Positions 43,629 to 51,749 of a stretch of DNA of 51,749 bases are shown in pieces. The translations under genes were made by a program, and so were the position numbers. The DNA is from Pelagibacteraceae bacterium AG-390-A23 (GTDB lineage Bacteria; Pseudomonadota; Alphaproteobacteria; Pelagibacterales; Pelagibacteraceae), in contig QCGW01000006.1 in NCBI GenBank assembly GCA_003279775.1, positions 1-51,749 on the forward strand, given 5' to 3'. Position 1 is the stretch's first letter; each line of letters begins with the position of its first letter. The notes under the pieces were generated by a model. That model ran no database searches. It worked only from the letters and a program-made list of their open reading frames with translations, and was not told the origin of the DNA.

Positions 43629-46600
43629 ATGTATATAACTGAAGTTAGTATTAAACGACCTGTGGTAGCTTGGGTCATGTCTTTAATATTAATTATTTTT
43701 GGTATTTTTGTCTTTTTAGAATTGCCAGTAAGAGAACTTCCTGATGGTATACAGCCTCCAGTAGTTCAAGTTCAAACCGATTATAAATCTGCTTCAGCTG
43801 AAATTGTTGATGAAGAAATAACTCAAAAATTAGAGGACGTAATTGGTGGAGCTGAGGGTATCAAAAATATTGACTCAAGTTCTCTCAATGGAAGAAGCAG
43901 GATTAATATTCAATTTAACACAGACATTGATTTAGATGATGCTGCTAATGATATAAGAGAAAGAGTTGCAAGGGTTGTAGATAATTTACCAAGTGAGTCA
44001 AACCCTCCACAAATTTTAAAACAGGCAGCAGGTTTTACAACTACAATGTGGGTAGCTTTATCATCTCCGACTTGGAATGATTTAGATCTTGGAGATTATG
44101 CTGAAAGATATCTAATAGATGCTTTCTCAAGTGTACCAAACGTAGGTCGAATTTTAGTTGGTGGATTAAGAGAGCTTAGTGTTAGAGTTTGGATAGATCC
44201 AATAAAACTAGCTGCAAATGATCTTACAATTCAAGAAGTTGAAAGAGCTCTTAGAAATGAGAATATAAATCTTCCAGCTGGAACCTTAGAAGCTAATAAC
44301 AAAGACTTAACTTTAAACATTGATAAATCCTATTCTAATATTGATACTATTAAACAATTACCACTTAAGAAAAATAAAGAAAAAGTTATCATTTTATCTG
44401 ATGTGGCTAATATAGAATTTGGACCTGTTTCAGAAAAAACTTTATTTAAAGCACAAAGAAAAAATGCAGTAAATTTAAAAACTGTAGGAATTGGAATTTA
44501 TGCAAAAAGTGGGGCATCAACGGTAGAGCTCTCTAAACAAATAAAAACTAAAATCAAAGAACTTAACAAATCCTTACCTGATGGATTAAAGTTAGAAATA
44601 GCATTTAACAGAGCAACCTACATTGGTGCTGCGATTGAAGAAGTATATAAAAGTTTGGTAATTGCATTTGTATTAGTTGTTTTAATTATTTATCTTTTTT
44701 TAGGTAACCTCAAAGCTGTAATAGTTCCTGCGGTTGCTTTACCAGTTAGTCTTATTGGATCATTTCTAGGGTTATATATTTTTGATCTATCAATTAATAT
44801 TTTTGTATTACTAAGTTTTATTCTAGCAATTGGTATAATCACTGATGACTCTGTGATCATGACTGATGCGATCTACACAAGAATTGAAAATGGTGAAACA
44901 CCTTTGGTGGCTGCTTACAAGGGTTCTAAACAAATTACATTTGCAATTATTGCAACGACTTTAATTCTTATAGCAGTATTTTTACCTTTAATTTTTATTA
45001 AAGGAATATCAGGAACTTTGTTTAAAGAAACAGCAATAGCCTTATCTTTTTCAATTGTTGTATCTTCTTTTGTGGCATTAACATTATCTCCAATGTTAGG
45101 AAGTAAATTTTTAAACAAAAAAGAAAAAATTAATTTCTTTGTAAAAAAATTTAACAATGGATTTAAATCTTTTACAGGATTTTATGTAAACTCTCTTAAA
45201 TATTGGGTGAATAAACAAAAAACTATTTCAATATTTATAATTTTAATTGTTGCTGCCTCAGCTTATTTATTTAGTTTTTCTAAAAAAGAATTGATACCAG
45301 TTGAAGATAGAGGCGCTTATTTAATTATTGGATCAACTGATGAAGGAAGTTCATTTGAATATACCCAAGAAAAAGCACAAATAATTGAAGGAAGAATATT
45401 AAGATTATTGCAGGCAGAAGACAGTCCATATGCAAGACTAATCATGAGAGTCCCTGGTTTCGGAAGATCTGCAACGTCTTATAACAGTTTTATAATTATT
45501 GCATTACTTGATGAATGGAAAAATAGAGAAAAAGGTAGTCAACAAATCTTGAGAGAGGCTATTGGACAGGTAGTTTCGGTGCCTGAAACTTTTGCTTTTC
45601 CAATTTCTCCACAATCAATAAGAGTATCTAGTTACAATAAGCCCGTTCAGATGGTGATATATGGATCTAGCTACGAAGAATTAGAAGAAATTCAAAATAG
45701 TGTCTTAAGAGAATTAAGAAAAAATAGAAATATGTCTAGAATTGAAAGTGATTATACAAAAAATAAACCTGAGGTTAAATTAATCACTAATAAAAACAGA
45801 GCAAATGATTTGGGAGTTTCTACTGAAAATATTGGAAGAACCCTTGAGACGCTTTATGGAGGAAAAAGAGTAACAACTTTTAGTAAAGAAGGAAGAGAAT
45901 ACCCAATTATTTTACAACAATATTTAGCAGACAGAAGAGATAAAGATGGTCTTTCAAAAATATTCGTAAGATCTGAAACAACAGGTAAGCTAGTTTCGAT
46001 AGCAAGTCTTGTTGAGTTTAAAGAAAAAGGAACTGCAGAAGCATTACCAAGATATAATCGTCAAAGAGCTGTTACTATTTCTGCTGCACTTGCAGAAGAT
46101 TACACTCTAACAGAAGCAATAAAATACCTTGAAGATGTAATGATTAGAGTTGCTCCTCAAAATCAAATCACTTGGAAAGGAAAATCTGAAGAGTTAAAAG
46201 AAACAACAAATGAAATATACTTAATTTTTGCTCTTGCTTTGTTAACTGCCTATTTAGTAATGGCAGCAACATTTAACTCTTTTGTTCATCCATTTATTAT
46301 TATTTTAACAGTTCCACTAGCTGTATTTGGTGGATTAGTATTTATTTTATTTTTAAATAGTTCAGTAAATATTTTCTCTCAAATCGCTTTAATAATACTG
46401 ATTGGTATATCCACAAAGAATAGTATTTTGATTGTAGACTACACAAACCAGATAAGAACTACCGGTGTTAAAATTCAGGACGCTATAATTAAAGCTTGCC
46501 AACTTAGAATTCGACCAATCATAATGACCTCACTTAGTACAATGATAGCAATGCTTCCATTAGTTATTGGAAATATTGGCCCAGGTGCAGGTGAAGGCTC

Positions 46601-46751
46601 TAGATTAGCTGTGGGTTCTACAATTTTAGGAGGAATGATTATTTCAACCTTCTTTACTTTATATGTAACTCCAACAATGTATTTAGCTCTTGCAAAAAAT
46701 ACCAAGCGAATTGATGCAGTTGATATTGAATTAAAAAAACAGCTAAATTAA
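43629..46751 (+). CDS. RND-family efflux pump, inner-membrane permease
   Basis: Proton-driven exporter of the AcrB/HAE type, 1040 aa. It starts MYITEVSIKRPVVAWVMSLI, has porter-domain repeats and the TM4 proton-relay pair in IITDDSVIMTDAIYTRIENG (two Asp). The second half repeats the layout with ISTKNSILIVDYTNQIRT and the end region MLPLVIGNIGPGAGEGSRLAVG. It is the distal gene of the msrA-mst-adaptor run. No TolC-type outer-membrane gene is present here. Substrate unknown. Its stop overlaps the convergent lipoprotein gene by 4 bases. Confidence 0.92.
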   Translation: MYITEVSIKRPVVAWVMSLILIIFGIFVFLELPVRELPDGIQPPVVQVQTDYKSASAEIVDEEITQKLEDVIGGAEGIKNIDSSSLNGRSRINIQFNTDIDLDDAANDIRERVARVVDNLPSESNPPQILKQAAGFTTTMWVALSSPTWNDLDLGDYAERYLIDAFSSVPNVGRILVGGLRELSVRVWIDPIKLAANDLTIQEVERALRNENINLPAGTLEANNKDLTLNIDKSYSNIDTIKQLPLKKNKEKVIILSDVANIEFGPVSEKTLFKAQRKNAVNLKTVGIGIYAKSGASTVELSKQIKTKIKELNKSLPDGLKLEIAFNRATYIGAAIEEVYKSLVIAFVLVVLIIYLFLGNLKAVIVPAVALPVSLIGSFLGLYIFDLSINIFVLLSFILAIGIITDDSVIMTDAIYTRIENGETPLVAAYKGSKQITFAIIATTLILIAVFLPLIFIKGISGTLFKETAIALSFSIVVSSFVALTLSPMLGSKFLNKKEKINFFVKKFNNGFKSFTGFYVNSLKYWVNKQKTISIFIILIVAASAYLFSFSKKELIPVEDRGAYLIIGSTDEGSSFEYTQEKAQIIEGRILRLLQAEDSPYARLIMRVPGFGRSATSYNSFIIIALLDEWKNREKGSQQILREAIGQVVSVPETFAFPISPQSIRVSSYNKPVQMVIYGSSYEELEEIQNSVLRELRKNRNMSRIESDYTKNKPEVKLITNKNRANDLGVSTENIGRTLETLYGGKRVTTFSKEGREYPIILQQYLADRRDKDGLSKIFVRSETTGKLVSIASLVEFKEKGTAEALPRYNRQRAVTISAALAEDYTLTEAIKYLEDVMIRVAPQNQITWKGKSEELKETTNEIYLIFALALLTAYLVMAATFNSFVHPFIIILTVPLAVFGGLVFILFLNSSVNIFSQIALIILIGISTKNSILIVDYTNQIRTTGVKIQDAIIKACQLRIRPIIMTSLSTMIAMLPLVIGNIGPGAGEGSRLAVGSTILGGMIISTFFTLYVTPTMYLALAKNTKRIDAVDIELKKQLN

Positions 46752-47347
46752 AAAATAATATATTTTGAAGTTGATAAAGAATTTTTGCATTCTGATAATT
46801 GTTGCTTATAAATATTTGATTGTTTCTCCACTCTTTTGGCTAAATTAATTACTTTTTTATTTTTTTTATAATTTTTATAGTTGCCCCACCCTTCATGATA
46901 AGCAATATACTGCTTGAAAGCATCTTTTTTTGAAACTTTTAAAATTTTTTCAGTTTTATTAGTATACCAACCAATAAAATCTACACTGTCTTTAAATCTT
47001 GTCCTAGCAGCAAGCTTGTTCCCAGTTTCTTCTTTATATTGTTTCCATGTTCCTTTTACAGCCTGTGAATACCCAAAAGAACTTGATGGTCTCTTATAAG
47101 GCACTACTTTAAATAATTTCTGTCTAGGAGGTTTTGCTAACCAATCAAAACTGGATTCCATTTTTATAATTGCAAGCTGTAAATAAACTGGGGTTCCCCA
47201 TTTTTTCTCAGCTTTTTTTGCATGTTTATACCACATGTATCTTTCATGAAATATAGAACAACTATCCGCTGTATTTTTTGGAACAGACGAGCAACCTGAA
47301 ATAAAAATTATTAAAATAAATAAATAATTAATTTTTAAAATTTTCAT
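46748..47347 (-). CDS. Lytic transglycosylase-like lipoprotein (SLT domain)
   Basis: A 199-aa protein with a lipoprotein signal (KINYLFILIIFISGCSSVP; lipobox ISGC). The mature part has an SLT-like core: QLAIIKMESSFDWLA with the probable catalytic Glu, then SSSFGYSQAVKGTWKQY and YHEGWGNYKNY, as in the transglycosylase SLT domain. Expected to cleave peptidoglycan from the outer-membrane side. Its ATG overlaps the stop of the VanZ gene (ATGA), so the two form a unit. Confidence 0.8.
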   Translation of the reverse strand: MKILKINYLFILIIFISGCSSVPKNTADSCSIFHERYMWYKHAKKAEKKWGTPVYLQLAIIKMESSFDWLAKPPRQKLFKVVPYKRPSSSFGYSQAVKGTWKQYKEETGNKLAARTRFKDSVDFIGWYTNKTEKILKVSKKDAFKQYIAYHEGWGNYKNYKKNKKVINLAKRVEKQSNIYKQQLSECKNSLSTSKYIIF

Positions 47348-47724
47348 TTTTTTTTAAAAAAGTAAAATAGTATTATGGCTATAATTACACCTGCTAGATT
47401 TCCAAACAAATCCGAAAATTCAAAACTTCTATTAGGCACAAAGTATTGTAACACCTCAAGTACAATAGATAAAAATATTAAATAAACACTTAAAATATTA
47501 AATTGATTATTTTTTTGGTAAGTTAGAAAACCAATAATTGAAAGAACTATATATGCATACAAATGATTTGTTGCAACAATATAATTTGCAGTTATTTGAG
47601 GTTGGATTTTACAATCATTGTAAATATAACAGCCAAGTAAACTACCTGGAAACAAATATAAAATAATTAGAATGAAATTGCATAAGTAAAAAATAAATTT
47701 ATATTTTGAAAAATAATTAATCAT
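47344..47724 (-). CDS. VanZ-family membrane protein
   Basis: A 126-aa protein with about four hydrophobic segments (FIFYLCNFILIILYLFPGS; LYAYIVLSIIGFLTYQK; ILSVYLIFLSIVLEVLQYF; LAGVIIAIILFYFF). The EVLQYFVPNRSFEFSDLFGNLAG motif (E..Q...P.R..d..D...N..G) is the VanZ signature. Function is unclear. An in-frame TTG at 47748 would add 8 residues, but ATG at 47724 starts at the expected place. Coupled to the transglycosylase by a 4-base overlap. Confidence 0.8.
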   Translation of the reverse strand: MINYFSKYKFIFYLCNFILIILYLFPGSLLGCYIYNDCKIQPQITANYIVATNHLYAYIVLSIIGFLTYQKNNQFNILSVYLIFLSIVLEVLQYFVPNRSFEFSDLFGNLAGVIIAIILFYFFKKK

Positions 47725-47769
47725 TAATAATATAGTTTTATTTATCAAATTGATTTAAAAGATAAACAA

Positions 47770-48477
47770 ATGAGTTATTTAATTTTAGTAAGACACGGTC
47801 AAAGTGTGTGGAATCTTGAAAAGAAATTTACTGGATGGGTTGATGTAGATCTGACAGAAAATGGAAAATCAGAGGCAAAAAAAGCTGGTGAATTAATAAA
47901 ACAAAAAAAAATTGAAATTAATGTGTATTACTCCTCTTTTCAATTAAGGGCTAAAAACACTTTAAAAATTATACAGGAAGAATTGCAAGATTTTAAAGAA
48001 GTAAAGAGCGCATGGGAATTAAACGAGAGACATTATGGAGCTCTTACAGGGTTAAATAAAGATGAAATGAAAAAAAAACTTGGAGAAGAAAAAGTTCATC
48101 AATTTAGACGCTCTTGGGATCTTAGACCCGAACCTTTAGATAAAAAAAATCCATATCACCCACTAAATATTGAAATATACAAAAAAATTCCTTTAGAAAA
48201 AATTCCTGATACCGAGTCACTAAAAGATACATATGAAAGAGTAATAAAGTTTTATAGTAAAGAGATAAAACAGAAATCAAGTGAAAATATTCTTATTTCA
48301 GCTCATGGAAATTCCATTAGAGCTCTTTGCAAATATTTGTTTAATTTAAATAACAATGAGATCTCTAAACTTGAAATTCCAACAGGAAACCCACTTTTAA
48401 TTGAATTAGAAAACAGCAAAATTTCTAATTGCAAATATCTTGATCAAGAAAGAGCTAAAGATCTTTTAGTTTTTTAA
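47770..48477 (+). CDS. gpmA: 2,3-bisphosphoglycerate-dependent phosphoglycerate mutase
   Basis: Interconverts 3- and 2-phosphoglycerate in glycolysis/gluconeogenesis. The 235-aa protein starts SYLILVRHGQSVWNLEKKFTG with the phosphohistidine in RHG (Q in place of the more usual E after G). It continues with WELNERHYGALTGLNKDEM, IPDTESLKDTYERV and ILISAHGNSIRAL, the second catalytic His. Its 3' end overlaps that of the convergent nucleotidyltransferase by 23 bases. Confidence 0.94.
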   Translation: MSYLILVRHGQSVWNLEKKFTGWVDVDLTENGKSEAKKAGELIKQKKIEINVYYSSFQLRAKNTLKIIQEELQDFKEVKSAWELNERHYGALTGLNKDEMKKKLGEEKVHQFRRSWDLRPEPLDKKNPYHPLNIEIYKKIPLEKIPDTESLKDTYERVIKFYSKEIKQKSSENILISAHGNSIRALCKYLFNLNNNEISKLEIPTGNPLLIELENSKISNCKYLDQERAKDLLVF

Positions 48478-49144
48478 AAATATCCAGATCAGTTAAATGA
48501 TAAAAATTTTTTTGGCTTTCATAACCAAATAATTTTTTTTGATCTAATAAATTATTCCAAATTTCCAAAATTGAGTAATTTTCTATTTTCTCTTTAATAA
48601 ATAATTTTTTATTAATTATTTGACATCCAATGTAAATAAATTCTTTTTCAACCTCTTTGTTAATTAAATTATTTTTTAAATTAAAATCACCTTTTAACTT
48701 TTTATCAAAACTAAATTTTTTATTTACTAAAAGAAGAATGTTTTCTAATTTTTTAGAAAAATACATTTTTTCCATTTTTAATATCTCATCTTTATAGTCA
48801 TTACTCCAAATTGTATCTGGATTAAAAATTATAAAATCCTTTTCATAAGAGTCTTTAATCATATTTTGAATACCTCCTCCTGTATCTAAAATATCCTCAC
48901 CATCCTCAATTATTTTGATATCAATATTGAAATTTTTACTTTTTAAAAAAACTGAAAATTGATCCTTTAAATAAAAAGTATTTATTAAGATTTTTTGAAT
49001 ACCTAGTTTTTCAATTAAATTAATACATCTCTCCAGCATGCTTACATCTTTAATCTCTAATAAGGGCTTAGGAGTATTTAAAGTAATTGGGTTTAATCTC
49101 TTACCAAAACCTGCACATAAAATTAAAGCTGTATTTATTTTCAC
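48455..49144 (-). CDS. Sugar-phosphate nucleotidyltransferase, MurU-like
   Basis: A 229-aa nucleotidyltransferase. It begins with INTALILCAGFGKRLNPITL and TPKPLLEIKDVSMLERCI, the NTP-binding and sugar-phosphate motifs, and has DTGGGIQNM and FNPDTIWSN (metal-binding Asp). Directly downstream of an AmgK-like kinase it is best read as MurNAc-1-phosphate uridylyltransferase (MurU) of peptidoglycan recycling. A GTG start at 49144 gives the expected N-terminus. Alternative: another sugar-1-phosphate nucleotidyltransferase. Confidence 0.75.
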   Translation of the reverse strand: MKINTALILCAGFGKRLNPITLNTPKPLLEIKDVSMLERCINLIEKLGIQKILINTFYLKDQFSVFLKSKNFNIDIKIIEDGEDILDTGGGIQNMIKDSYEKDFIIFNPDTIWSNDYKDEILKMEKMYFSKKLENILLLVNKKFSFDKKLKGDFNLKNNLINKEVEKEFIYIGCQIINKKLFIKEKIENYSILEIWNNLLDQKKLFGYESQKNFYHLTDLDIFKKLKDL

Positions 49145-49148
49145 AACT

Positions 49149-50093
49149 TTACCTTATAAATTTTGGAAAATTATTTTTTAATAGCAACATCAAATTATTC
49201 AATTGATTTTGTTCTTTAATTCTGTGATTAATCAATTCCCAAGCGTAAGGAATTAATTTAAGATATTTTTTTTTATTATCTCTTTCAGCTAAACGCATAA
49301 ATATACCAATTATTTTTAAATTCCTTAAAACAGATAATATTTCAAAATCTTTTTTAAATCGTTCTAAATCAATTTTTTTATTTGTTTTGACGTAAAACTT
49401 AAATACTTTCTCTTTTAATTCATTGGGTGTTTTTAATCTTACATCATCAATTAAGGATGCTAAATCGTAAGCTCTATTGCCAATTAGTGCATCTTGACTA
49501 TCTATTACCGCAATTTTTTTGTTGTGATACATCAAATTTGAAACATGAAAATCTCTATGAACAAATGTAACATTTTCATAATTTAATTTTGATAATAATT
49601 TTTTTATCTCTAATCTAAATTTTTTTTTAAATTGAATATTTTTGGATTTAGATAATATCTTTGGTGCATACCAGTCACAAAAAAGTTTAGTTTCATCAAA
49701 TAAAATTTTGTTTTTATATTCTTGAACTTTGTATAATTTGTTTTTAAAATTTTTTACTTTTTTATCTTTAATTAATTGTATTTTGTTTAAAATTTTTATT
49801 ATCTTTTTAAAAATGACATATTTATTATTCTTTTTATTTTTTAAAATTTGAAACAAAGTTTGATCTCCAAAGTCATTTATTTCTATATAATTATTAATGT
49901 AATTTTCACTTATTAGATTTGGTGCTGAAATTTTATTTTTAATTAAAATTTTATTTATAGCATCGTAAATTAAAAGATTTTTTAACTTTTCTTTCTTAGA
50001 TATTACAATAATAGATTTATTTTCTCTATTTCTGTAAAATTCTCTGAGAGATGCGTCACCTTTTATTTTTTTTAATTTTGCTAAGCTTTTCAT
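49149..50093 (-). CDS. Aminoglycoside-phosphotransferase-like kinase, AmgK-like
   Basis: A 314-aa kinase of the APH/ChoK fold. The nucleotide/catalytic loop VTFVHRDFHVSNLMYHNKK and IAVIDSQDALIGNRAYDLAS contain HRDFHxxN and the metal Asp. In AmgK/MurU pairs it phosphorylates MurNAc/GlcNAc at the anomeric position. The TsaE-AmgK-MurU order fits other alphaproteobacteria. It is Lys-rich and more diverged than its neighbours. ATG at 50093 is preferred to the preceding TTG. Confidence 0.75.
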   Translation of the reverse strand: MKSLAKLKKIKGDASLREFYRNRENKSIIVISKKEKLKNLLIYDAINKILIKNKISAPNLISENYINNYIEINDFGDQTLFQILKNKKNNKYVIFKKIIKILNKIQLIKDKKVKNFKNKLYKVQEYKNKILFDETKLFCDWYAPKILSKSKNIQFKKKFRLEIKKLLSKLNYENVTFVHRDFHVSNLMYHNKKIAVIDSQDALIGNRAYDLASLIDDVRLKTPNELKEKVFKFYVKTNKKIDLERFKKDFEILSVLRNLKIIGIFMRLAERDNKKKYLKLIPYAWELINHRIKEQNQLNNLMLLLKNNFPKFIR

Positions 50094-50109
50094 CAAAATA
50101 GGTCTTAAT

Positions 50110-50559
50110 TTAAACTTTTATATCTACAGTTCTATCATTTAATTGATTTAGATAATTAAATGTTAAAGTTATAAATTTTATATCTTGTTTGTCAGCAATC
50201 AATTGTGGCCATTCTATAAGTGTTATTAATTTATTATCTTTTTCAAAAATATCTAAATTATTAATATCTTCTTTCCTATTAATTCTAAATAAATCATAAT
50301 GTTTTATTCTTATATCTTTCACCTGATACTCATTTAATAAACTAAAAGTAGGGCTTGTGATTTCTGATTGTGTCAAATTATTTATTTTTTGATACTCATT
50401 TATAAAATATTTAACAAAGGTTGTTTTACCAACACCCATCTCTCCAAATAAAAAAACAAACTCCCCACCTTTAAGATATTTTGTAAATTCTTTAGCTAAT
50501 TCTTTAGTTAACTTCTCTGAAGTGATATCGATTGTGCTATCTTTAATAGCGATAGGCAT
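50110..50559 (-). CDS. tsaE: tRNA t6A ATPase subunit TsaE
   Basis: Small ATPase needed with TsaB and TsaD to make t6A37 in ANN-decoding tRNAs. The 149-aa protein has Walker [29 protein letters not shown] and HYDLFRI, all family-specific. I start at ATG 50559 ([12 protein letters not shown]), which overlaps the ahcY end by 17 bases. A TTG 27 bases upstream is possible but less likely. It is the first of the tsaE-amgK-murU run, downstream of ahcY. Confidence 0.9.
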   Translation of the reverse strand: MPIAIKDSTIDITSEKLTKELAKEFTKYLKGGEFVFLFGEMGVGKTTFVKYFINEYQKINNLTQSEITSPTFSLLNEYQVKDIRIKHYDLFRINRKEDINNLDIFEKDNKLITLIEWPQLIADKQDIKFITLTFNYLNQLNDRTVDIKV

Positions 50560-51749
50560 CTGGTTTGAAAGGACCTTCTGTTCCAACGCTTATATAATCT
50601 GCTTGCTCTTTTGATAATTTTGTTAGTTTTGCACCAACTTTTTTTAAATGCAAAGTTGCTACTTTTTCATCCAAGTGTTTTGGAAGCACATAAACTTTAT
50701 TTTCATAATTTTTATGATTATGCCAAAGTTCTATTTGAGCAATAACTTGATTGGTAAATGATGCGCTCATTACAAAACTTGGGTGTCCTGTTGCACAACC
50801 AAGATTAACCAACCTTCCTTCCGCTAAAAGAATAATTCTTTTGCCACTTGGTAACTCTATTTCATGTACTTGAGGTTTTACTTCAGTCCACTTATAATTT
50901 TTAAGAGCTTCAACTTGTATTTCATTATCAAAGTGACCAATATTACATAAGATAGCTCTGTCCTTCATATCTCTCATATGGTCTGCTGTAACAATGTCTT
51001 TATTACCTGTTGCTGTTACAACGATATCAGCTCTACTTATAGCCTCCTCCATTAATACCACTTCATAACCTTCCATTGCAGCTTGAAGAGCACAAATTGG
51101 ATCTGCCTCTGTAACTAAAACTCTGGCTCCACTCTGTCTTAAGGATGCAGCACTTCCTTTTCCAACGTCTCCAAAGCCAGCAACAATTGCAATTTTTCCA
51201 GACATCATTACATCGGTAGCTCTTCTTATCCCGTCAACTAAACTTTCTCTACATCCATATAAATTATCAAATTTTGATTTTGTGACAGAGTCATTCACAT
51301 TTATTGCCGGAACCAAAAGTGATTTATCTTTTTCCATTTTATTTAGTGCTTTGATTCCAGTGGTAGTCTCTTCTGAGACACCCTTGATATCTTTCATTAA
51401 ATCCTGATACTCGTTATGCATGATAGCTGTTAGATCTCCACCATCATCTAATAACATGTTGGGCTTCCAATCTGGTTTTCCAATTATAGTTTGTTTAATA
51501 CACCACAAATATTCTTCCTCTGTTTCACCTTTCCAAGCGTAAACAGGGATACCAGCCTTAGCAATTGCAGCAGCTGCATGATCTTGAGTTGAAAAAATAT
51601 TACAAGAAGACCAACGAACTTCTGCACCTAATGCAACTAAGGTTTCGATTAGTACAGCTGTTTGAATTGTCATATGTAGACATCCAATAATTCTTGCACC
51701 ATTTAAAGGTTTTTCCTTAGAATACTCTTCTCTTAATGCCATTAAACCA
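50543..51749 (-). CDS. ahcY: S-adenosylhomocysteine hydrolase, 5' end outside window
   Basis: Converts S-adenosylhomocysteine to adenosine and homocysteine. About 400 residues are present. They begin inside the conserved 'GLMALREEY' sequence near the N-terminus of AhcY, so the gene starts beyond the window; the internal Met at 51742 is not the true start. The substrate-binding [29 protein letters not shown], the NAD loop [16 protein letters not shown] and the C-terminus [10 protein letters not shown] are intact. Adenosine from this reaction could join purine turnover. It overlaps tsaE by 17 bases. Confidence 0.97.
   Translation of the reverse strand, partial: GLMALREEYSKEKPLNGARIIGCLHMTIQTAVLIETLVALGAEVRWSSCNIFSTQDHAAAAIAKAGIPVYAWKGETEEEYLWCIKQTIIGKPDWKPNMLLDDGGDLTAIMHNEYQDLMKDIKGVSEETTTGIKALNKMEKDKSLLVPAINVNDSVTKSKFDNLYGCRESLVDGIRRATDVMMSGKIAIVAGFGDVGKGSAASLRQSGARVLVTEADPICALQAAMEGYEVVLMEEAISRADIVVTATGNKDIVTADHMRDMKDRAILCNIGHFDNEIQVEALKNYKWTEVKPQVHEIELPSGKRIILLAEGRLVNLGCATGHPSFVMSASFTNQVIAQIELWHNHKNYENKVYVLPKHLDEKVATLHLKKVGAKLTKLSKEQADYISVGTEGPFKPDAYRY

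Overview
The window is a compact, strongly AT-rich bacterial chromosome segment. Genes overlap or abut, intergenic gaps are mostly below 150 bp, proteins are rich in Lys, Ile and Asn, and TTG/GTG starts occur. Gene content and protein character point to an alphaproteobacterium of the SAR11 / Pelagibacter type. This assignment is inferred from style and families, not from a database search. I saw no rRNA, tRNA, CRISPR array, insertion sequence, phage gene or attachment site.

Left part (1-20.4 kb), mostly housekeeping. It holds an overlapping minus-strand set of a HAD phosphatase, ribF and ileS (cut by the window edge), then groES-groEL behind a heat-shock-type promoter and ending at a strong terminator. 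Next come a secreted serine hydrolase, a 417-bp region with a terminator and two very small ORFs, typA, a YczE-type membrane protein, an FAD oxidoreductase and the tldD/tldE protease pair. A lysine-rich coiled-coil protein, cfa, a DapA-like aldolase, a sugar-nucleotide epimerase-like protein, a GT9 glycosyltransferase and a membrane J-domain protein follow.

Middle part (20.4-23.0 kb): oligopeptidase B and an Hsp20. The Hsp20 gene has an RpoH-like promoter with the same spacing as the groESL promoter, and its leader can pair with the Shine-Dalgarno through a ROSE-like helix with one G-G mismatch.

Purine island (about 23.0-39.8 kb). This is the most coherent system. It has two uptake routes: an NCS2 permease with a xanthine/urate-type signature and a BMP-type nucleoside ABC importer. 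It has two zinc deaminases, one GuaD-like, and a purine phosphoribosyltransferase for salvage. The catabolic route is almost complete: XdhA-XdhB, membrane urate oxidase PuuD, UraH, UraD, allantoinase PuuE, allantoicase and ureidoglycolate lyase. Predicted flow is guanine to xanthine to urate to 5-hydroxyisourate to OHCU to allantoin to allantoate to ureidoglycolate to glyoxylate plus urea. Two divergent operons share a 48-bp gap. PuuD lacks its usual C-terminal cytochrome c domain, and a small secreted c-type cytochrome is encoded at the far end of the cluster. I infer a split urate oxidase. No urease, XdhC or regulator lies in the window.

Right part (39.8-51.7 kb): a DNA glycosylase, an EamA transporter, and msrA-mercaptopyruvate sulfurtransferase-RND adaptor-RND pump in tight tandem. 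The adaptor appears to lack the usual alpha-helical hairpin. Then come a lytic transglycosylase-like lipoprotein, a VanZ protein, gpmA, and a minus-strand run of ahcY (cut by the window edge), tsaE, an AmgK-like kinase and a MurU-like nucleotidyltransferase.
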